A stretch of DNA of 64,000 bases from assembly GCA_003024785.1 (NCBI GenBank), contig PUQB01000119.1, forward strand, positions 266,103-330,102, in the 5' to 3' direction. Made by a program: the position numbers and the translations under genes. A model generated the notes under the pieces. The model did not search any database. It was given only the letters and a program-made list of their open reading frames with translations, and was not told the DNA's origin. Shown here piece after piece: positions 46,723-60,394 of this stretch (positions within the stretch are counted from its first letter, which is position 1; each line of letters opens with the position of its first letter). Source of the stretch: Selaginella tamariscina. Its lineage: Eukaryota > Streptophyta > Lycopodiopsida > Selaginellales > Selaginellaceae.

Positions 46723-47775
46723 AAGCTGATGTTTAAGGCTTAGCACCCTAGTGCAAGTTCAAGCATGCATGTTTGCTAGAGTATCCAACCCCTTAGCGAC
46801 AAACCCATGATACAACCTCAAAGGGTGTGCCTTGAACATTGTATCGTATGTTGTTAGCTTAATGTCACATCTTCATGTGACAGTATCTCCCATAATGTGG
46901 GCTATCATGCCATAGCCCCTTAGATTTAAGAAGTTACACCAAGTGCCACAAACGTAAATGTCAACTTTAGAACCCTTTATGTGAACCCTTAGGAACTTGG
47001 TAACGAAAACCTATCAGCCAAGATCTCATGGACAAGAACATGAATGTTCCCTGTTTAGTTATGAGTGCTACTCTTAACTTGACATGAAGGAGGAGGCTAA
47101 AGACATGCCTCAACCTCTAATTCTTTGAATATGCATTCCGACAAGACCTCCTAGGTATGAATTTGCCAATGTTAAAGGTAACCTACCTTGAAGATGGGAT
47201 GTACTCGTATTGTTTGGAGGTTGAGGCGGCACAACAAGGCTTATGCCTTGACAACACAAGCTAGAGCTTGCATCGATATAAGAGTAACAAGCTCAATCAT
47301 GAACCCAAGAACTCTCATTACATGTATTACTTAATATATGTGCCCCCCCCTCCGCCCCTTATTTTCTTGTTTTGTAAAGTGGGTTGGCACGAAATCTCAT
47401 TCCCAATGGGAATATACATAATGAGTTTAACTTAATGACCCATCACACTCCTGAACCCTAACTAAGGAGTTTAGGACGTGGGGTTAGGTCAACCCTAGGG
47501 GTGTTTCTATTCATATTTGACATGTCAAACTCACCAAAACTAACCAACAACCCAATTAAGACTCAAAAATAAGGGTAAGAGGTTTTTAGATGGAAGTGCT
47601 AGTTTTGCCTAAAGTTTCTTACAAATACCTAACGACACTTAGCCGGACGATTACTAGATATCCAAATGCACTAAACAGGCCTATTTCTTACAACACCTAG
47701 GGCTTATCAATATAGTTCAGTAGGTAACAATATTAATGTCCAAAATAAAGAGCAATCATATTAAAAACTATAACA
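46723..47775 (-). repeat. LTR-B-like repeat, remainder of copy 1
   Basis: Continues the repeat interrupted at 40814. It runs through the AGTGTCACATCTTCATGTGACA-like segment, a C-rich tract (47343-47351), CCTAACC/CCCTAGGG telomere-like motifs and GGAAGTGCTAGTTTTGCC to the end ACTATAACA. The last 200 bases resemble the end of the family A LTR, so the two families are related. Confidence 0.8.
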
Positions 47776-48860
47776 CTTCCCAAAGGTTTGAATAACTCTA
47801 AGTACAAGACCTTGGGAGTGCCTCATGAATGGGCTTTTGCTAATGAGCTTAGGTTGTTCAACTCTTGGACCCAAGGAGAAGACCCCCTTCTTAGCCGAGT
47901 GCAATTAAGAAACCTAACCTCCCTTGAGCAAATGCTCACCCTAATGTGAGCACAAGCATGCCTGTGTGCTAGAGTATTCAACCCCTTGGTGTTGAGCCCA
48001 TGAGACAAGCCCAAAGGGCATGCCTTGGGCATTGTACCATGTGCCATCTAGCCTAGTGTCACATCTTCATGTGACATTGTTTCCCAAGATGTGGGTTGTC
48101 ATGCCATAACCCTTAGATTTAAGAGTTACACTAGGTGCCACAGACGTGGTTCTTAAATGCCAATTCTAGAACTTATTTGTGAACCCTTAGGAACTTGGTA
48201 AACAAAAACTATCAACCAAGATCCCATGTCAATAGTTGGACAAGGACACGGATGTGCCCTGCTTAGTTGTGAGTGCTACTCCTAACTCGACGTGAAGGAG
48301 GAGGCTAAAACCATGTCTCAACCTCTAACCCTTGGAACATGTAGTTCGACAAGATCCCCAAGCACGGATTCATCAATATTAAAGGTAAACTACCCCAAAG
48401 GTGGGGATACCCCTATTGTCTAAAAGTTGAAGCGGCACAATAAAAGGTTGGACACAAGCTAAAGCTTGCACCGGTAGAAGAGTAACGAGCTCAGTCATGA
48501 ACTTAGGAACTCTCACTACCTATACTACTTAATATATGTGACAGAGCCCCCCCTCCCTATTTTCCTGTTTTGTAAAGTGGGCTAGCATAAAATTTCATTC
48601 CTAGAAATATACTTGATGAGTTTTAACCTAACGACCCATTGACCCTTGAACCCTAACCCAAGGGGTTTAGGGCGTGGGGTTAGGGCAACCCTAGGGGTGT
48701 TTCTACCATATTCGATAGAAATAAATGGCAAAACTTATTTTGCCACTTTATTGATTTATGACTTTTATTATAATAGTTCCATTTTTGAACCAAAAAACCT
48801 AACTAAGACACAAAAAAACAAGGTAATAAGTTTTTAAATGGAAGTGCTAACTTCGCCTAG
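47776..48860 (-). repeat. LTR-B-like repeat copy 2 (interrupted)
   Basis: Second copy in the same orientation, 5'-truncated, up to GGAAGTGCTAACTTCGCCTAG where another copy in the opposite orientation is inserted. Its end resumes at about 50429. C-rich tract at 48547-48553. Confidence 0.8.
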
Positions 48861-50428
48861 TGTCATAGTTTCTATTATGACTCCCCTTTTACTTTGGACA
48901 TTGACTGTTATTACCTACTGTACTATGTTGATAAGCCCTAGGTGTAGAAGAAACAAGCCGCTTAGTGCACTTGAATATCTAGTGATGGTCTAGCAGGGTG
49001 TAATTAGATATTTACAAGAAACTCTGCGCGAAGCTAGTTCTTTCATCTAGAAAACTCTTACCCTGGTTTTCCGTGTCCCAATTAGGTTTTCGGGTGATTC
49101 TGGTGAGTTTGACATGTCGGATATGGGTAGAAACACCCTTAGGGTTGACCTAACCCTAGGGTTGCCCTAACCCACTCCCTAAACCCCTCAAGCTAGGGTT
49201 TAGGGGTTAATGAGTCATTAATTAACTCACCAAGTATATTCCCTTTAGGAATGAGATTCCGTGCCAATCCACTTAAGTATATAAGAAAATGGGGGGGGGG
49301 GGGGCGCTCTGTCACATAAATAAGGTAGAGTATGTAGGAGTGAGGGTTCCTGGGTTCATGACTGAGCTCATTACTCTTCTCCCGGTGCAAGCTCTAGCTT
49401 GTGTCATCAAGGCACAACCCTATATTGTGCCGCCCTAACTTCCAGATGATAGGGTATGTCCCACCTTTGAGGTAATCACTCTTAACGTTGGCGAATCCAT
49501 GCCTGGAAGGTCTTGTTGGAATGCACGTTCCAAGAGGCAGAGGTTGAGGCCTGTCTCCAGCCTCTTCCTCCACATCAAGCTAGGTGTATCACTCATGGCC
49601 AAGCAAGGCACATTCGTGTCCTTGTCCAATCGTGGGTGTGGGATTTTGTTTGACAGGTTCACACTATCCAGTTCCTAAGAGTTCACTAAGGGGTTCTAGA
49701 GTTGGCATCTAGGAGTCACATTTGTAGCACTTAGTGCAACTCTTGAATCTAAGGGCTATGGCATGATAGCCCACATCGTAAAAAGTAGTGTCACATGGAG
49801 TTGTGACACTAAGCTAAACATCACACAATACAACGCTCGAGGTATGCCCTTTGGGGTTGTGTCATGGGTTGCCGCTCGCACTATGCTAAGCCTTGAACAT
49901 TTACTCAAGGGAGGTTAGGTCTCATAACTAGGTGTGCTTAGGCACACTTGGCTAGGGGAGTGTTCTTCTTGGAATTCAAGGGTTAGTAAGAGCCTTTTCG
50001 TGAAGCACTCGCAAGGTCATGTACTTAGGGTTATCCAAATTTAGTTTTAGGGAGTTTACTTAGTAGAACACTCGTGTCCGCCTACGGCACACACTTGTGT
50101 CCTTACTAAGTATAGCTCTAAGTCTGTATGACTTGGTTTCCTCAAGGGTTAAGTGATGATGCCTTGGCTCTGTCACGGGGGTATGTGTGAGACACATCTC
50201 CTTTGTGGGGTTAAGGCATGAGCCTGTCTAGGTCTACTGGGATAGGATCCTAAAATCTACTCGGGTTATCCTCTAGGGTTTAGGGGGTAGGACTCTAAGT
50301 CTTCTGCCTAGTTGGGCCTCTGAGTTAGACTCTTGGGTTATCTTGAAAGACTTAGTGTTGCTCATACAGGGTGATGATGCCGAATGGCCACTTGGCAGCC
50401 ACATGTTAGCCCTTCGCATTAAACTCTG
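48861..50428 (+). mobile_element. Full-length LTR-B solo LTR, opposite orientation, nested in copy 2
   Basis: Starts TGTCATAGTTTCTATTATGAC and ends TTAAACTCTGAC, about 1.57 kb. The flanks GCCTAG before and CTCTAGAGTTTCC after rejoin the interrupted host repeat (compare CGCCTAGAGTTTCTTGC at 27215). No coding region is recognisable. It contains (G)14 at 49290-49303 and clustered CCCTAGGG/CCCTAAC motifs at 49140-49210. Confidence 0.82.
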
Positions 50429-50570
50429 ACCTCTAGAGTTTCCTACAAGTACTTAACGACACCCAATCGGACCATTAAAATGCATTAAGCAAGCTTATTT
50501 CTTTAACACCAGAGCTTTGTTAATATAGTTCGGTAAGTACCAATAATTAATATTCAAAGTAAAGTACATA
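50429..50570 (-). repeat. End of LTR-B-like repeat copy 2
   Basis: AGTTTCCTACAAGTACTTAACGACACCC... through TAGTTCGGTAAGTACC, matching the terminal segments of the other copies. It stops short of the usual terminal TATGACA. Confidence 0.7.
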
Positions 50571-51505
50571 TATACTTATGTGTCTAACTTTTTACTACGA
50601 CTTATGTATCAGTTTATATAAATATATATACATATATACATGTATGCATCAAGTTAAGGTGTTACATGCAATATGTGAAAGTTTATGTATGTTTGTAGAC
50701 TTAAAACACTCAGCGTGGACGCGTGTTTGTTATATATGTGTATTATATACACATTCTTCTTTATGACACGTTTAGCATAATCCAGTTAGAGTTACACACG
50801 TAAATATTATCTTTATATATATATATATATATTGCCCTTTTCACTCCAGGTACATGAAGTGGCGATCCAGATCTAACGGTCATGGTCGCTTGCCAACTTA
50901 TTACCGTGATTTACGGAGCTAATCACGCATTTCATTATATATGTCCACACATACGCATCACACGTGCTTTAAATCATTTTCAAAGTTTTGTCTTATTCAT
51001 ATTAAATAGTATATGTTATTTATTTAAAATTGTTCATTGTCTCTTTTCTGTACACAAACGACGTTTGACTATATATCAAATAATTGTATATTTTACTCGT
51101 CTGTGTATGTGTGTGTATATACCTTTCATAATCTCTGGATATAGAAGTTGATTTTTTCTTAAGGAAACGTAGTATTTGAACCACTTGTGCGTGCGTGCGT
51201 GTGCGTGCGTGCGTGAGAGAGAGAGAGAGAGGACGACTGTCTACCTGTTTGTTATAGTAGATGCCATATGTATGGTGTATGACTTAGATGACATTGTGGT
51301 CAAGAGGTGCATAAGTGGTCTTGACTTTTGTCTATGTAACTGACACTTAGGCATATTAAATGTAGATATATATGAAGACTGAAGAGTGACTTAGAGAAGA
51401 AGAACACTAATAATTAGTATATTGAATGTAGAAAAATTAAATAAAACAAAAGAAACATATTAATGTTTTGAGTATAAGTATTGACATTTTTGGGCTCTCA
51501 ATTAT
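50571..51505. other. Upstream region of the transporter gene, no gene seen
   Basis: AT-rich DNA with short TA, TG and GA tracts (for example a GTGC/GAGA tract at about 51188-51232). No recognisable coding region. It would hold the promoter of the transporter if that gene is expressed. Confidence 0.5.
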
Positions 51506-54223
51506 ATGGATTCTACTGAGGCATCTGGACATATGGAGAATGTTCCTCCTTCTCAGAGTGCTACTGCGGAGCAGAGTCCCCTGAGGAAACATCGGTATAA
51601 CAAGTATGTCGTCGCCTGTACCTTGTTGGCTTCTCTCAATTCTATCCTTCTTGGATATGGTACGCGTGTGTGCGTGTGTTAGAGAGAGAGAGATTTAAGT
51701 TCATATAATTCATTTTGTTTCTATTTATGAAAACCATTTATAGTTCTTCCTCAGTTTGCAGTATTTATGTGAAAATGTCGACAGAACGAGCTCATATATT
51801 TCTTGAACATTATACGTTATATCTTGCGAATTGTTCTTTATTTAAATTAAACTCTTATTACACACACACACACACATATATATATGTGTGTGTGTGTGTG
51901 TGTGTATGTTGTATGTATTTATGTAAACTTTTATTTATTCTTATATATTTTTGAATTTTATTTCCAGATATTGGTGTGATGAGTGGTGCACTGCTGTTTA
52001 TAAAGGATGATTTCCATCTCGAAGAATGTAGAACAGGAAGTTCTAGTTGGCTCCTTAAACCTTGTCTCTTTAGTTGTAAGTATACTAAACCCACATATAT
52101 AAATATCATATATCAATCTATTTTCATATGATACAATTTTCTCTTTCTCTCTCTCACACACACACGTACATATATAATATTTATTTATTTATTTATTTGT
52201 GTGTATTGCAGGGGGCTCTTATGGCAGGGAAGTTCGCAGATAGACTCGGCCGAAAGAAAACAATGGCAGTAGCATCAGGAATATTCCTCATTGGAGCTTT
52301 GTTAATGGCTTTGGCTCCATCGTTCCCAGTACTCATGACTGGACGTGTGTTTTCGGGTATTGGAGTTGGGTTTGCTATGATTATTGCTCCAGTTTATACA
52401 GGTAAGTTAATATTTTAATTATTTAAATTAATTTTTCGTTTTAAATATATAAGTATCAGCAATATTTGTAAAGTCATTTATTTACAAGATATCAATATTT
52501 AATGAATATTTAAATTATTCATAGCTATGAATCTCTCTAATAAAATCGAATGTTTTTAAACTTATCTAAATTAATTTACTATAAGTATTAGATTAATATC
52601 ATTCCTTTTTCAATATTCTTAGAGTAATGAGATATTAAATCAAATTTAAAAAATCCACATCAGAAATATATTTTAAAACGTAATATAGTACAGATTGAGA
52701 GTAAGGGGACTAAACTACTGATTAGAATATTGTATTATATTAATTAATTAACAAAATTATATTATTAAACAGCGGAGCTGTCACCGCCGGAGTAGGGGTT
52801 CCTTGGTGTCGTTTTCGGAGGTGTTTATTAACACAGGAATACTTATCGGTTACGTGGCAAACTTTGCACTCTCCCCACTTCCGAAGACCATCGGGTGGAG
52901 GGTAATGCTGGGGTTCGGTGGCATCCCATCCATCTTCCTTTTCGGAGCAGTCTTTATCATGCCGGAGTCACCGCGGTGGCTCATTATGCAGGACCGGGTA
53001 CCAGAGGCAAAGAAGGTCCTTACAAAAACATGTGCAGGTATAAGGGAAAATTTTGAACTGACCCTTTATTATCCTCTAGTTTTATATAATTCTCAAATTG
53101 GCCTTGAGTTATATGAGCTTAACAATACCCACACACACATGCAATGTTATATATTTTCACATTAAACAATCTATTTATTATTAAGCTTTAAACAATAGTG
53201 TGTGTGTTCTGATTAGAAGTAAATTTGACTCAAGGCCACTTTGATAATTATATAAAATAGAGGGTCATTTTGATAATTTTCTCTATTTGTAATTACTATA
53301 ATCTTTTTAAATAAATCTTTTTTTCTATATGTAGGGGATATGGAGGAAGTAAACACCCGTCTCATGGCTATAGTGGAGTCACTGGGCGAGGAAGTGGAGC
53401 TTGTAAGGAAGGACGGTGCAGTACTGGCAGGACCGGAGAGTTGAGGGTAGTAAGGAAGGGCAAGAGAACAAGGGAAGGGTGTGGAGACAGTTACTGTTAC
53501 CATCCGCTTCGGAGGATGCTCCTCGTATCGCTTGGTATACATTTCTTCCAGCAGGCGTCCGGGGTCGACGCGCTGGTGTACTACAGTCCGACTGTGTTTC
53601 ACCAGGCGGGGATCAAGGGAAGAACAGCAGTTCTGGGTATGACCATTGCGGTCGGTCTCACCAAGACGCTGTTCATACTTGTTGCGACCATCTGGCTGGA
53701 TACGTTCGGACGGAGGCCGCTGCTGCTGATCAGCTCCACAGGGATGGCGACAGCGCTTGCGACGGTCGCCGTCATGTTCCGTCTGCTTCACGTTAGCGCC
53801 CACGGGGACACGTCGGCAACTGAACATGCCTCCCCGGCGGTTGTTGCCATTGCTATGGTTGCTATATGTGGGTTCATGGCAAGCTTCTCTATCGGATTCG
53901 GACCGACCGTCTGCGTCCTGACATCGGAGATATTCCCACTTACGCTCCGTGCGTGTGCTATGTCACTGTCCATCGCGGTGAACCGTGGTGTAAGTGGGAC
54001 GGTTGCACTCACTTATCTCAGCTTGGCCACTGCCTTGGACTACTTCCGGGGCGTTCTTTGTGTACACCTCCATTGCAGTGGCGTCGGTGTGTTTATCTAC
54101 TTCGTTGTGCCGGAGACCAAGGGGAAGAGTCTGGAGGAGGTCTGCAAGTACTTTGGATGGGATCCTCTACAGGAGGAGAAGCTACAAGAACTCAAGCACA
54201 TCCGCGGTGACACAAACGCATGA
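51506..54223 (+). CDS. Polyol/monosaccharide transporter-like MFS protein (frame-broken)
   Basis: Sugar-porter of the major facilitator superfamily, predicted H+-coupled import of polyols or monosaccharides with 12 membrane helices. Exons: 51506-51659 (MDSTEASGH...SILLGY), 51968 to about 52075 (DIGVMSGALLFIKDDF), 52212-52402 (ADRLGRKK; GRVFSGIGVGFAMIIAPVYT), 52773-53037 (EVFINTGILIGYVANFALS; PESPRWLIMQ) and about 53337-54223 (GIHFFQQASGVDALVYYSP; DTFGRRPLLL; PETKGKSLEEV). Junctions are good GT-AG sites. HFFQQASG and the loop motifs fit the plant PLT/PMT group. Frame breaks: one base too many after HLEE (about 52027); TAG at about 52793 inside the AELSP..RG segment; stops at about 53440-53460 and a shift near 53510; and a shift out and back near 54045-54090. 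Conserved residues are otherwise intact. This argues for very recent decay or assembly indels rather than an old pseudogene. Confidence 0.85.
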
Positions 54224-54884
54224 TGAAGGGTGAAGGTGTATAGTAACAAAACACAATCCCTTTGCCGTAAGTGCCAACTGTCCATCCCTGTGCCGTAAGT
54301 GCAAACTAGTCCATTACATTTTGTTTATATGGTCAAACCCTCACTTGAAATATCGATTGCGGTTCTCCTTCTTAACAAACGGTTCATCCCACAGGCCATC
54401 GTCCCAACCATACCAATCAGCATAGCCACCTGATTCAAAACGTGGGAGCGGATTGACTCGCGTTGCTTGGTGTTGGTAGGTTTGATGATAGGTTGATGCA
54501 CTGTAGAACGTACCGGTTCAATCCTGTCCTCGAGTACCGTCTCAACAACAGAGCTATGTGTCAAAGTAGCCGACAATGATGATGGCCGCTCTAATTTCCA
54601 ATGCTTCGTCAGTGACTTGGAGAAGATTAGTAGATTTTTCAGTTCTTAATTTCACGGGCATATGCAAACAAGAATTCTTACTTCCATGTCTTCCACAAGC
54701 AATAAAAATAGCCAGCAAGTTGAACGAGGCCTTTAAAAAAGACGTCTATATTTGTGTGGTGATTCTCGACTAAGGTTGATGTCATAGTTTTACTCACATT
54801 TACATATATTAAATTAGTTTTTATATTAATTAAATATATATTTTTATAAACTGATACATACATCTTTTTACTCACATCGTAATA
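54224..54884. other. Downstream of the transporter, no confident gene
   Basis: A minus-strand open frame at 54325-54576 is not recognisable and has no homologous neighbour, so I do not call it. The rest is AT-rich and meets the inverted-duplication arm at about 54885. Confidence 0.45.
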
Positions 54885-56008
54885 TTGCACATGATTTTAA
54901 ATAAATTTTTAATGTATAAACAATCTAATTTGTCTAAAAAACAATGCAGTTTCACGCTTAATCTTGTTAAAATAATCATAAATATCATTTTAAAGATGAA
55001 CTTTAAATAATTGAACATAAAATACTTATGAAAGGTAAGAGGCTGAGCACAGGCAAAAACTAAATAATTATAATTCTTAACCCTTTCAAATTAGTATTAA
55101 ATTTTATTCTCTGAACATCAATAGATTCCAAAAGGAAAAAAATAAAAAACAAGTGTAAGCATCCTCGTGTTATGTAGTATTCTTATCTTTAAGAAAGGCT
55201 TCGAAACCACCGGCGGTCCTACGTCTCTCTTTTTCACACACAATACAATTGTTTGATTTTATGTATACTGAATTTTGCATTTACTTTTGGTACATGAAGG
55301 TTACTATATTAGCTGATTACGGTTATAATTTGTTATAGTTATCAGTCTCCTTTATTTCAAGAGAGCTTATTCCTGTTTCTGAACACAAGTAATATATAAC
55401 ATAAATAACTACATTATATTATGATATATATGTTTAATTAGTTGTGTTAAATACTATGAATTATAAATTAATTATAAAATTTATGTATTTTTCAAAAGTA
55501 TATTTTATTGAAGTAATGTATTTTTGAAATTTGAATATAATAATAATACAATATATATATATATATAGACTTTCAATAACTTAAGAAAAGGTTTAGCTAC
55601 TATACTGTAGATGTAGATATATGATATTATTAATAAAAATATGTTTTCTAATAAATTTCCCTTATTTACCAGAATTAAGTTACATCGGTACAACGTATTA
55701 AAAATTTATACAAAAGATTTTATCACTAAATAATAATTTTTTATAGTACTATTCTTACTATAATATATCAGTATAAATTATAATCAAATAATGTATACTA
55801 TCAGGGATTCATTAACAATATAAGTTTCGGCAATAATATAATGATAATCATCAACAATACTTAATATTCTAAGTATATTCTCTCTCACACGCGCGCGCAC
55901 ATACGCATAGACACTCGTATTTGAAAATAAGGTTATAAGAATCACTCATCTTATTCCATGGTAATATGTTTTGCATTTCATCCTTCACATAAGTTAAGCT
56001 GTTTACCC

Positions 56009-58259
56009 TCAGTGTTGAAAATAAGTTGTGAATGAGACACGCTGCAATGGTTCTCCACAGTGGTACCTAAGCAATGCATATGTATGTGAGTTACTCTATA
56101 TCCAAGTATCTCTCTCTCACACACACGCGCGCGCACACGCACACACACACTTAGTGTCATACCTAGACAAGATGTCCGGCAAAGAAATGACAGTCCGATC
56201 TGTCATTGGCCTCACAATTGGGTTCCTTTGTTGAACAAGCACACAATCAAAAGTGTGGTTCCTTGCCCCATAAGGAAGTGGGATATGTGGGGTTCTTGCC
56301 GGAGGTACGTAAGGCTCAAGAACATTCCCCACTATATATAACATCTCAATTAGTTCAAACTTCTTATATGCATATCATATGTGTGTATGTACACACACAT
56401 ACCTTTGCCAGAGGTGCCTGAGGGGATGTTGGCAATCCAATAGTTGATAAAAGCATATACATGTCCTGACGAAGAAGGTAATGCATTCTGATCAACAATT
56501 ATGAATGAATACAAATGCCTTGTTCCATTCCCATAACCTTGGATGTCAACCATCGGTGCTGCAGTGGTGTTACCAAGTGGAATATACTTGCCTTGGCTGA
56601 CTACTGTAGAACCATATTTAACAAGGACACAAGAAGATTGGTTAACCACCAGAGCACCACACACAATGTTAACAGAATTTTCATAATGTTGTTAGGACAG
56701 AACTAAGTATTTGTTGATTAGCTTAATCATTTGGGGTTTCTTATATACTAGTGTGCATGCTAATCTTGTGTAATATACTAATATTTGCCTTCTATATTTT
56801 GCTGTTATATATCTGTTATAGAGGCACAGAATAAATAATAGAATGTGTACACATCATGTATGACCATGTATGCAAGGTATATCCTTGGATTGTATACTCA
56901 ATATGTTATACAAATATATAGAGTGCTTAATTTTTAATTACTTTTAGAAAATAGTGTTTAAAAATACAAGAGCTCCTTATTTACATAAATTTTTAATATT
57001 AATGAGGTTAAACTAATGAAACTACATTATATACAGACCTAATATTTATAATAAGTGGTTTTTTCAAACTTATTTAAAAATGCAGGATTAAGGTATTAAT
57101 ACAATAGATTAAAGTGTTAAAAAGTTTTAGTTAAGAAAACTATCTGGAGAGAAGTCCTGTTTATTAATTTTTAGAGTGATATAGCTTCAAATGATGAATA
57201 ATACATCCTAAAAAAATTATTTTTTGTTTTAAATGAAACACGTATTATTTACTCCATTTTAGAACATATTAGAGACAAATGTAATGAATTTCTGCATAAA
57301 AATAAATGTAATTTCTTATATATGCTCATGTGCATAATATCGCATGAATTATGTGCACAACATTTACGATGTATAATGATGAATGTGTAACAAATGTCAA
57401 TACTTATACACACACACACACATGTTATATATTATAATATTATAATATATTCAAAGCTTATTATATAAAATATATTAATTTTAAAGTATATTTTAAATGT
57501 ATAGGCAATCTAATTTGTTTATAGTTTCAGATCTAATCTTGTTAAAAAGTAATCATAAATAGAATTTGTTCTTTAAATTCTTTAAATAATTAAACTTATA
57601 ATTGTGGAAGGTAAAGGCGAAACAGCTAAAACAATTATAATTGTTAGTTCTCTCTAGCTATTAAAAAAAGATTCATTGTTGAATATCAATAGATTAAAAA
57701 AGAGAAGAATTTTTTTTTTTTAAATACAATTGTAAGGATCGTCAGTTCATTCATCAGGCATACTTTTTTGTTCTCAGTCTACTATTTACAACATCTCTCT
57801 CTCACACACAGTATTATTATTTAATTTTATATATACCCTTCTTTAATTTTGCATTATAATTCAAAAAAAAATTCACCAGGAAATTAAACGCTCACACATA
57901 CGAACTAATAACAAGGAAAATAAAAAATTGTAGCAAAAATAAAACTAATACTATGGTAAGTATTATATAGTTTGTTCTTCCTTTATTTTCTACAGAGCCT
58001 ACAATATTATATAACTAATATATAACTTATACATAAAGTTACCAAATATCACAAATAACAATATTATATTACAATATATATGTTTCATTGGTTGTTCTAA
58101 ATACTATGAATTATAAATTAGATATAATTTATATATTTTTCAATAGTATATTTTATTGAAGTGCATAAAGTTTTAGTTTAATTGAAGTTTAAAAGATAAA
58201 AATGCAGTTTTGAAAACTTTGGGCATATTATGCAAACAAAAACGTGTATATGTATCTAT

Positions 58260-58344
<85 letters not shown>

Positions 58345-58527
58345 TGTAAAGGCATGTGGTAAACTCATTTTTCCCCATACTTTTTATCTTCAGTAATATT
58401 CGAGCATGAAACATTGGGGTGTATGCAGCTGTACGTAGCTCCATATTTTCTGCACAACATCCGGAAAGGAAGCTCCGATTAATCCGCTACCATCTTTGGC
58501 TCTCCTAATCTCCTCCAGTACTCCCAT
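56009..58527 (-). CDS. Divergent PEBP-family gene, right-arm copy 1
   Basis: Mirror twin of the gene at 36628-39456. Exons on the minus strand: 58527-58435 (31 codons, MGVLEEIRRAKDGSGLIGAS to IWSY, ending at GT), a second exon ending at 56403, then 56331-56163 and 56066-56009 (stop). The N-terminal exon is in frame here, supporting it as real coding sequence. The second exon keeps YGSTVVSQGKYIPL and YSFIIVDQNALPSSSG in one open frame; a conserved ATG at 56684 leads into a different frame, so the exon more likely starts at an internal acceptor than at that ATG. VLEPYVPPARTPHIP, VRPMTDRTVIS and the short C-terminal exon are intact. DQNA replaces the family's D-P-D-A box. This is the best-preserved copy, perhaps functional if correctly spliced. 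Confidence 0.7.
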
Positions 58528-58575
58528 GATCTCTCGATATGTTCACTAAGTCCTGTAACAAACAATTTCAATTAC

Positions 58576-58616
<41 letters not shown>

Positions 58617-59690
58617 TGTGAGTGATTATATGACATATCCATATGTACATATCTATAAACTTGTAAGTGTTATGAAAACCAGGTGCGATGTGGGTTAAGT
58701 TCTCCAGCATAGTTCTTATTGTTCAAAGTTAATTCCATTAATGAATATGATTATTATTGCCTGTTCTTTGGTCGGAAGTAGGAAATTTAGAGACCTGGCA
58801 ATGAATCTGCGCGCTAGTTCAAAATTTAAATTTCCGTAGCTGCCCTTAGGTTTATTCATGTGCCCTTAAAACTTTTTGAAAAAAAGGTTAAACGTACTTA
58901 GAGATTTCATATTCAAATTTAACCATATTGTTTGAGTATGTAAACATTAAACATTATCGTATAGATATTTAAGTTTCAAGAATTTAGAAGTTTAATAAGA
59001 AAAATAAGAAGGACAAGAGAGGTCCGTGGACATACATCATGAATGAAGTTTAAAAATATTTTTAATTATCTCAAAATTATAAAAAAGAAAAAAAAAGTAT
59101 ATAAAACTGTTATATCTTGCTTATATAAATGATTACAAGTTGTAACCCACGAACCAACACCGCACTTTTTAAACTTCAAAGTGACCAAATAATTGTCAAG
59201 TCTGTACATTAGCTTTCTTGTTGATCAATGCACGTGTGTGTGTGTATTTGTGTCTGTGTGGGTGTGGCATGTGTGAGAGAGAAAGGGTTTTATTTATATA
59301 GAAACAGGAAACTATACTACAATAATTGACACGGATCACCACTATATAAATGTATGCATTTAATCTCTCTCACACGCACACATCAACTTAATCGCAAAGG
59401 ATTAGGTGTGTAGCACAGGCAAAACAGCTAATTCTTAATCCTCTCAAATTATTAAGAAAAAAGTAGTATTAAATTTTAGTCTACTTTTATTCTTAATAAT
59501 TTGAGAGGATTAAGAATTTAATAGTAATAGTATTTTTTAGTCTGAATATCAATAGATTAAAAATGAAAAGAAATATAAAAAAAAACAAGTGTAAGCATCT
59601 TCCTATTTAGTATAATTCTTATCTTTCATATCAGGCATCCTTTTCAGTTTAGAATGTACGTTGTTTTTAGTTTAATTTTGTTTTAAAGAG

Positions 59691-59815
59691 ATGGGAGTGC
59701 AAATAAGACATTTATCAATTTGCAAAACNNNNNNNGCTGCCATTTTTCAAATGGCCAGCATAGATCTCAAACTACCAAGGTCCTCAGATCAACGATGGAA
59801 CGCAGCTGCAAATCG
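59691..59815 (+). other. Conserved block of unknown nature (also near 30445, 34155 and 62520)
   Basis: A block starting ATGGGAGTGCAAATAAGACA and containing CAACGATGGAACGCAGCTGC is kept in all four repeat units while surrounding AT-rich DNA has diverged. Left-arm copies (about 30445-30545 and 34155-34270) are in reverse orientation. A short frame (RSSDQRWNAAANR) exists here but is not open in all copies. It could be an exon of an unrecognised gene or a regulatory element. A 7-base N gap (59729-59735) falls inside it. Confidence 0.55.
59729..59735. other. Assembly gap (7 N)
   Basis: Seven unknown bases inside the conserved block, between AAAAC and GCTGCC. In the sister copies the same place holds only about 1-3 bases, so the gap size is nominal. 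Confidence 0.99.
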
Positions 59816-60394
59816 GTAGGGATGGTCTGGCAGGTAAATTCTATCCCGTATGTAATGTTTCATCTTTTACAACGAAACAATACATATAAAAGACAAACGA
59901 TATAGTAGAAAAACTTATTTATTTAATATAATTAATATATCAAATTAATATTCAACCTCTATATAAAATTTTATGTACACACCTTTCTCTTATTTCGATA
60001 TAACGTATTAAAAAGTTATACAAAAGTTTTTTAAATCACTAAATAATAATATTATTTTTTATGTACTGTTTTTATTGTAATACATCAGATATACATTATA
60101 ATCAATGTATGTATAGGGGTTCATTAACAATATAAGATAATATAATGATAATACCAACTATAAACTTACATGTAAAAACGATTATTACTATTATTATTAT
60201 CAATAGGTATCTTTGCAAAAGAAAGAATGTACATAATCTTACATCAGGAATACTTAGAATATGAGTATATTCTCTCTCACACACGCACACGCACACCACG
60301 CATAGACACTCTCGTATTCAAATAATGTCGTAAGAATCAGTCATCTTATTTCATGATAATATGTTTAGCATTTCATCTTACACATAAGTTAATC

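Noticed and set aside
40965-46727. Target-site duplication for chromovirus B
   Set aside because: The five bases on each side (GAACT and AAGCT) do not match well enough to claim.
53213-53827. Long minus-strand frame opposite the transporter
   Set aside because: It is antisense to the conserved transporter exon, and its residues follow from the codons of the plus strand.
54325-54576. 83-codon minus-strand frame downstream of the transporter
   Set aside because: No recognisable motif, no conserved partner in the window, and length expected by chance.
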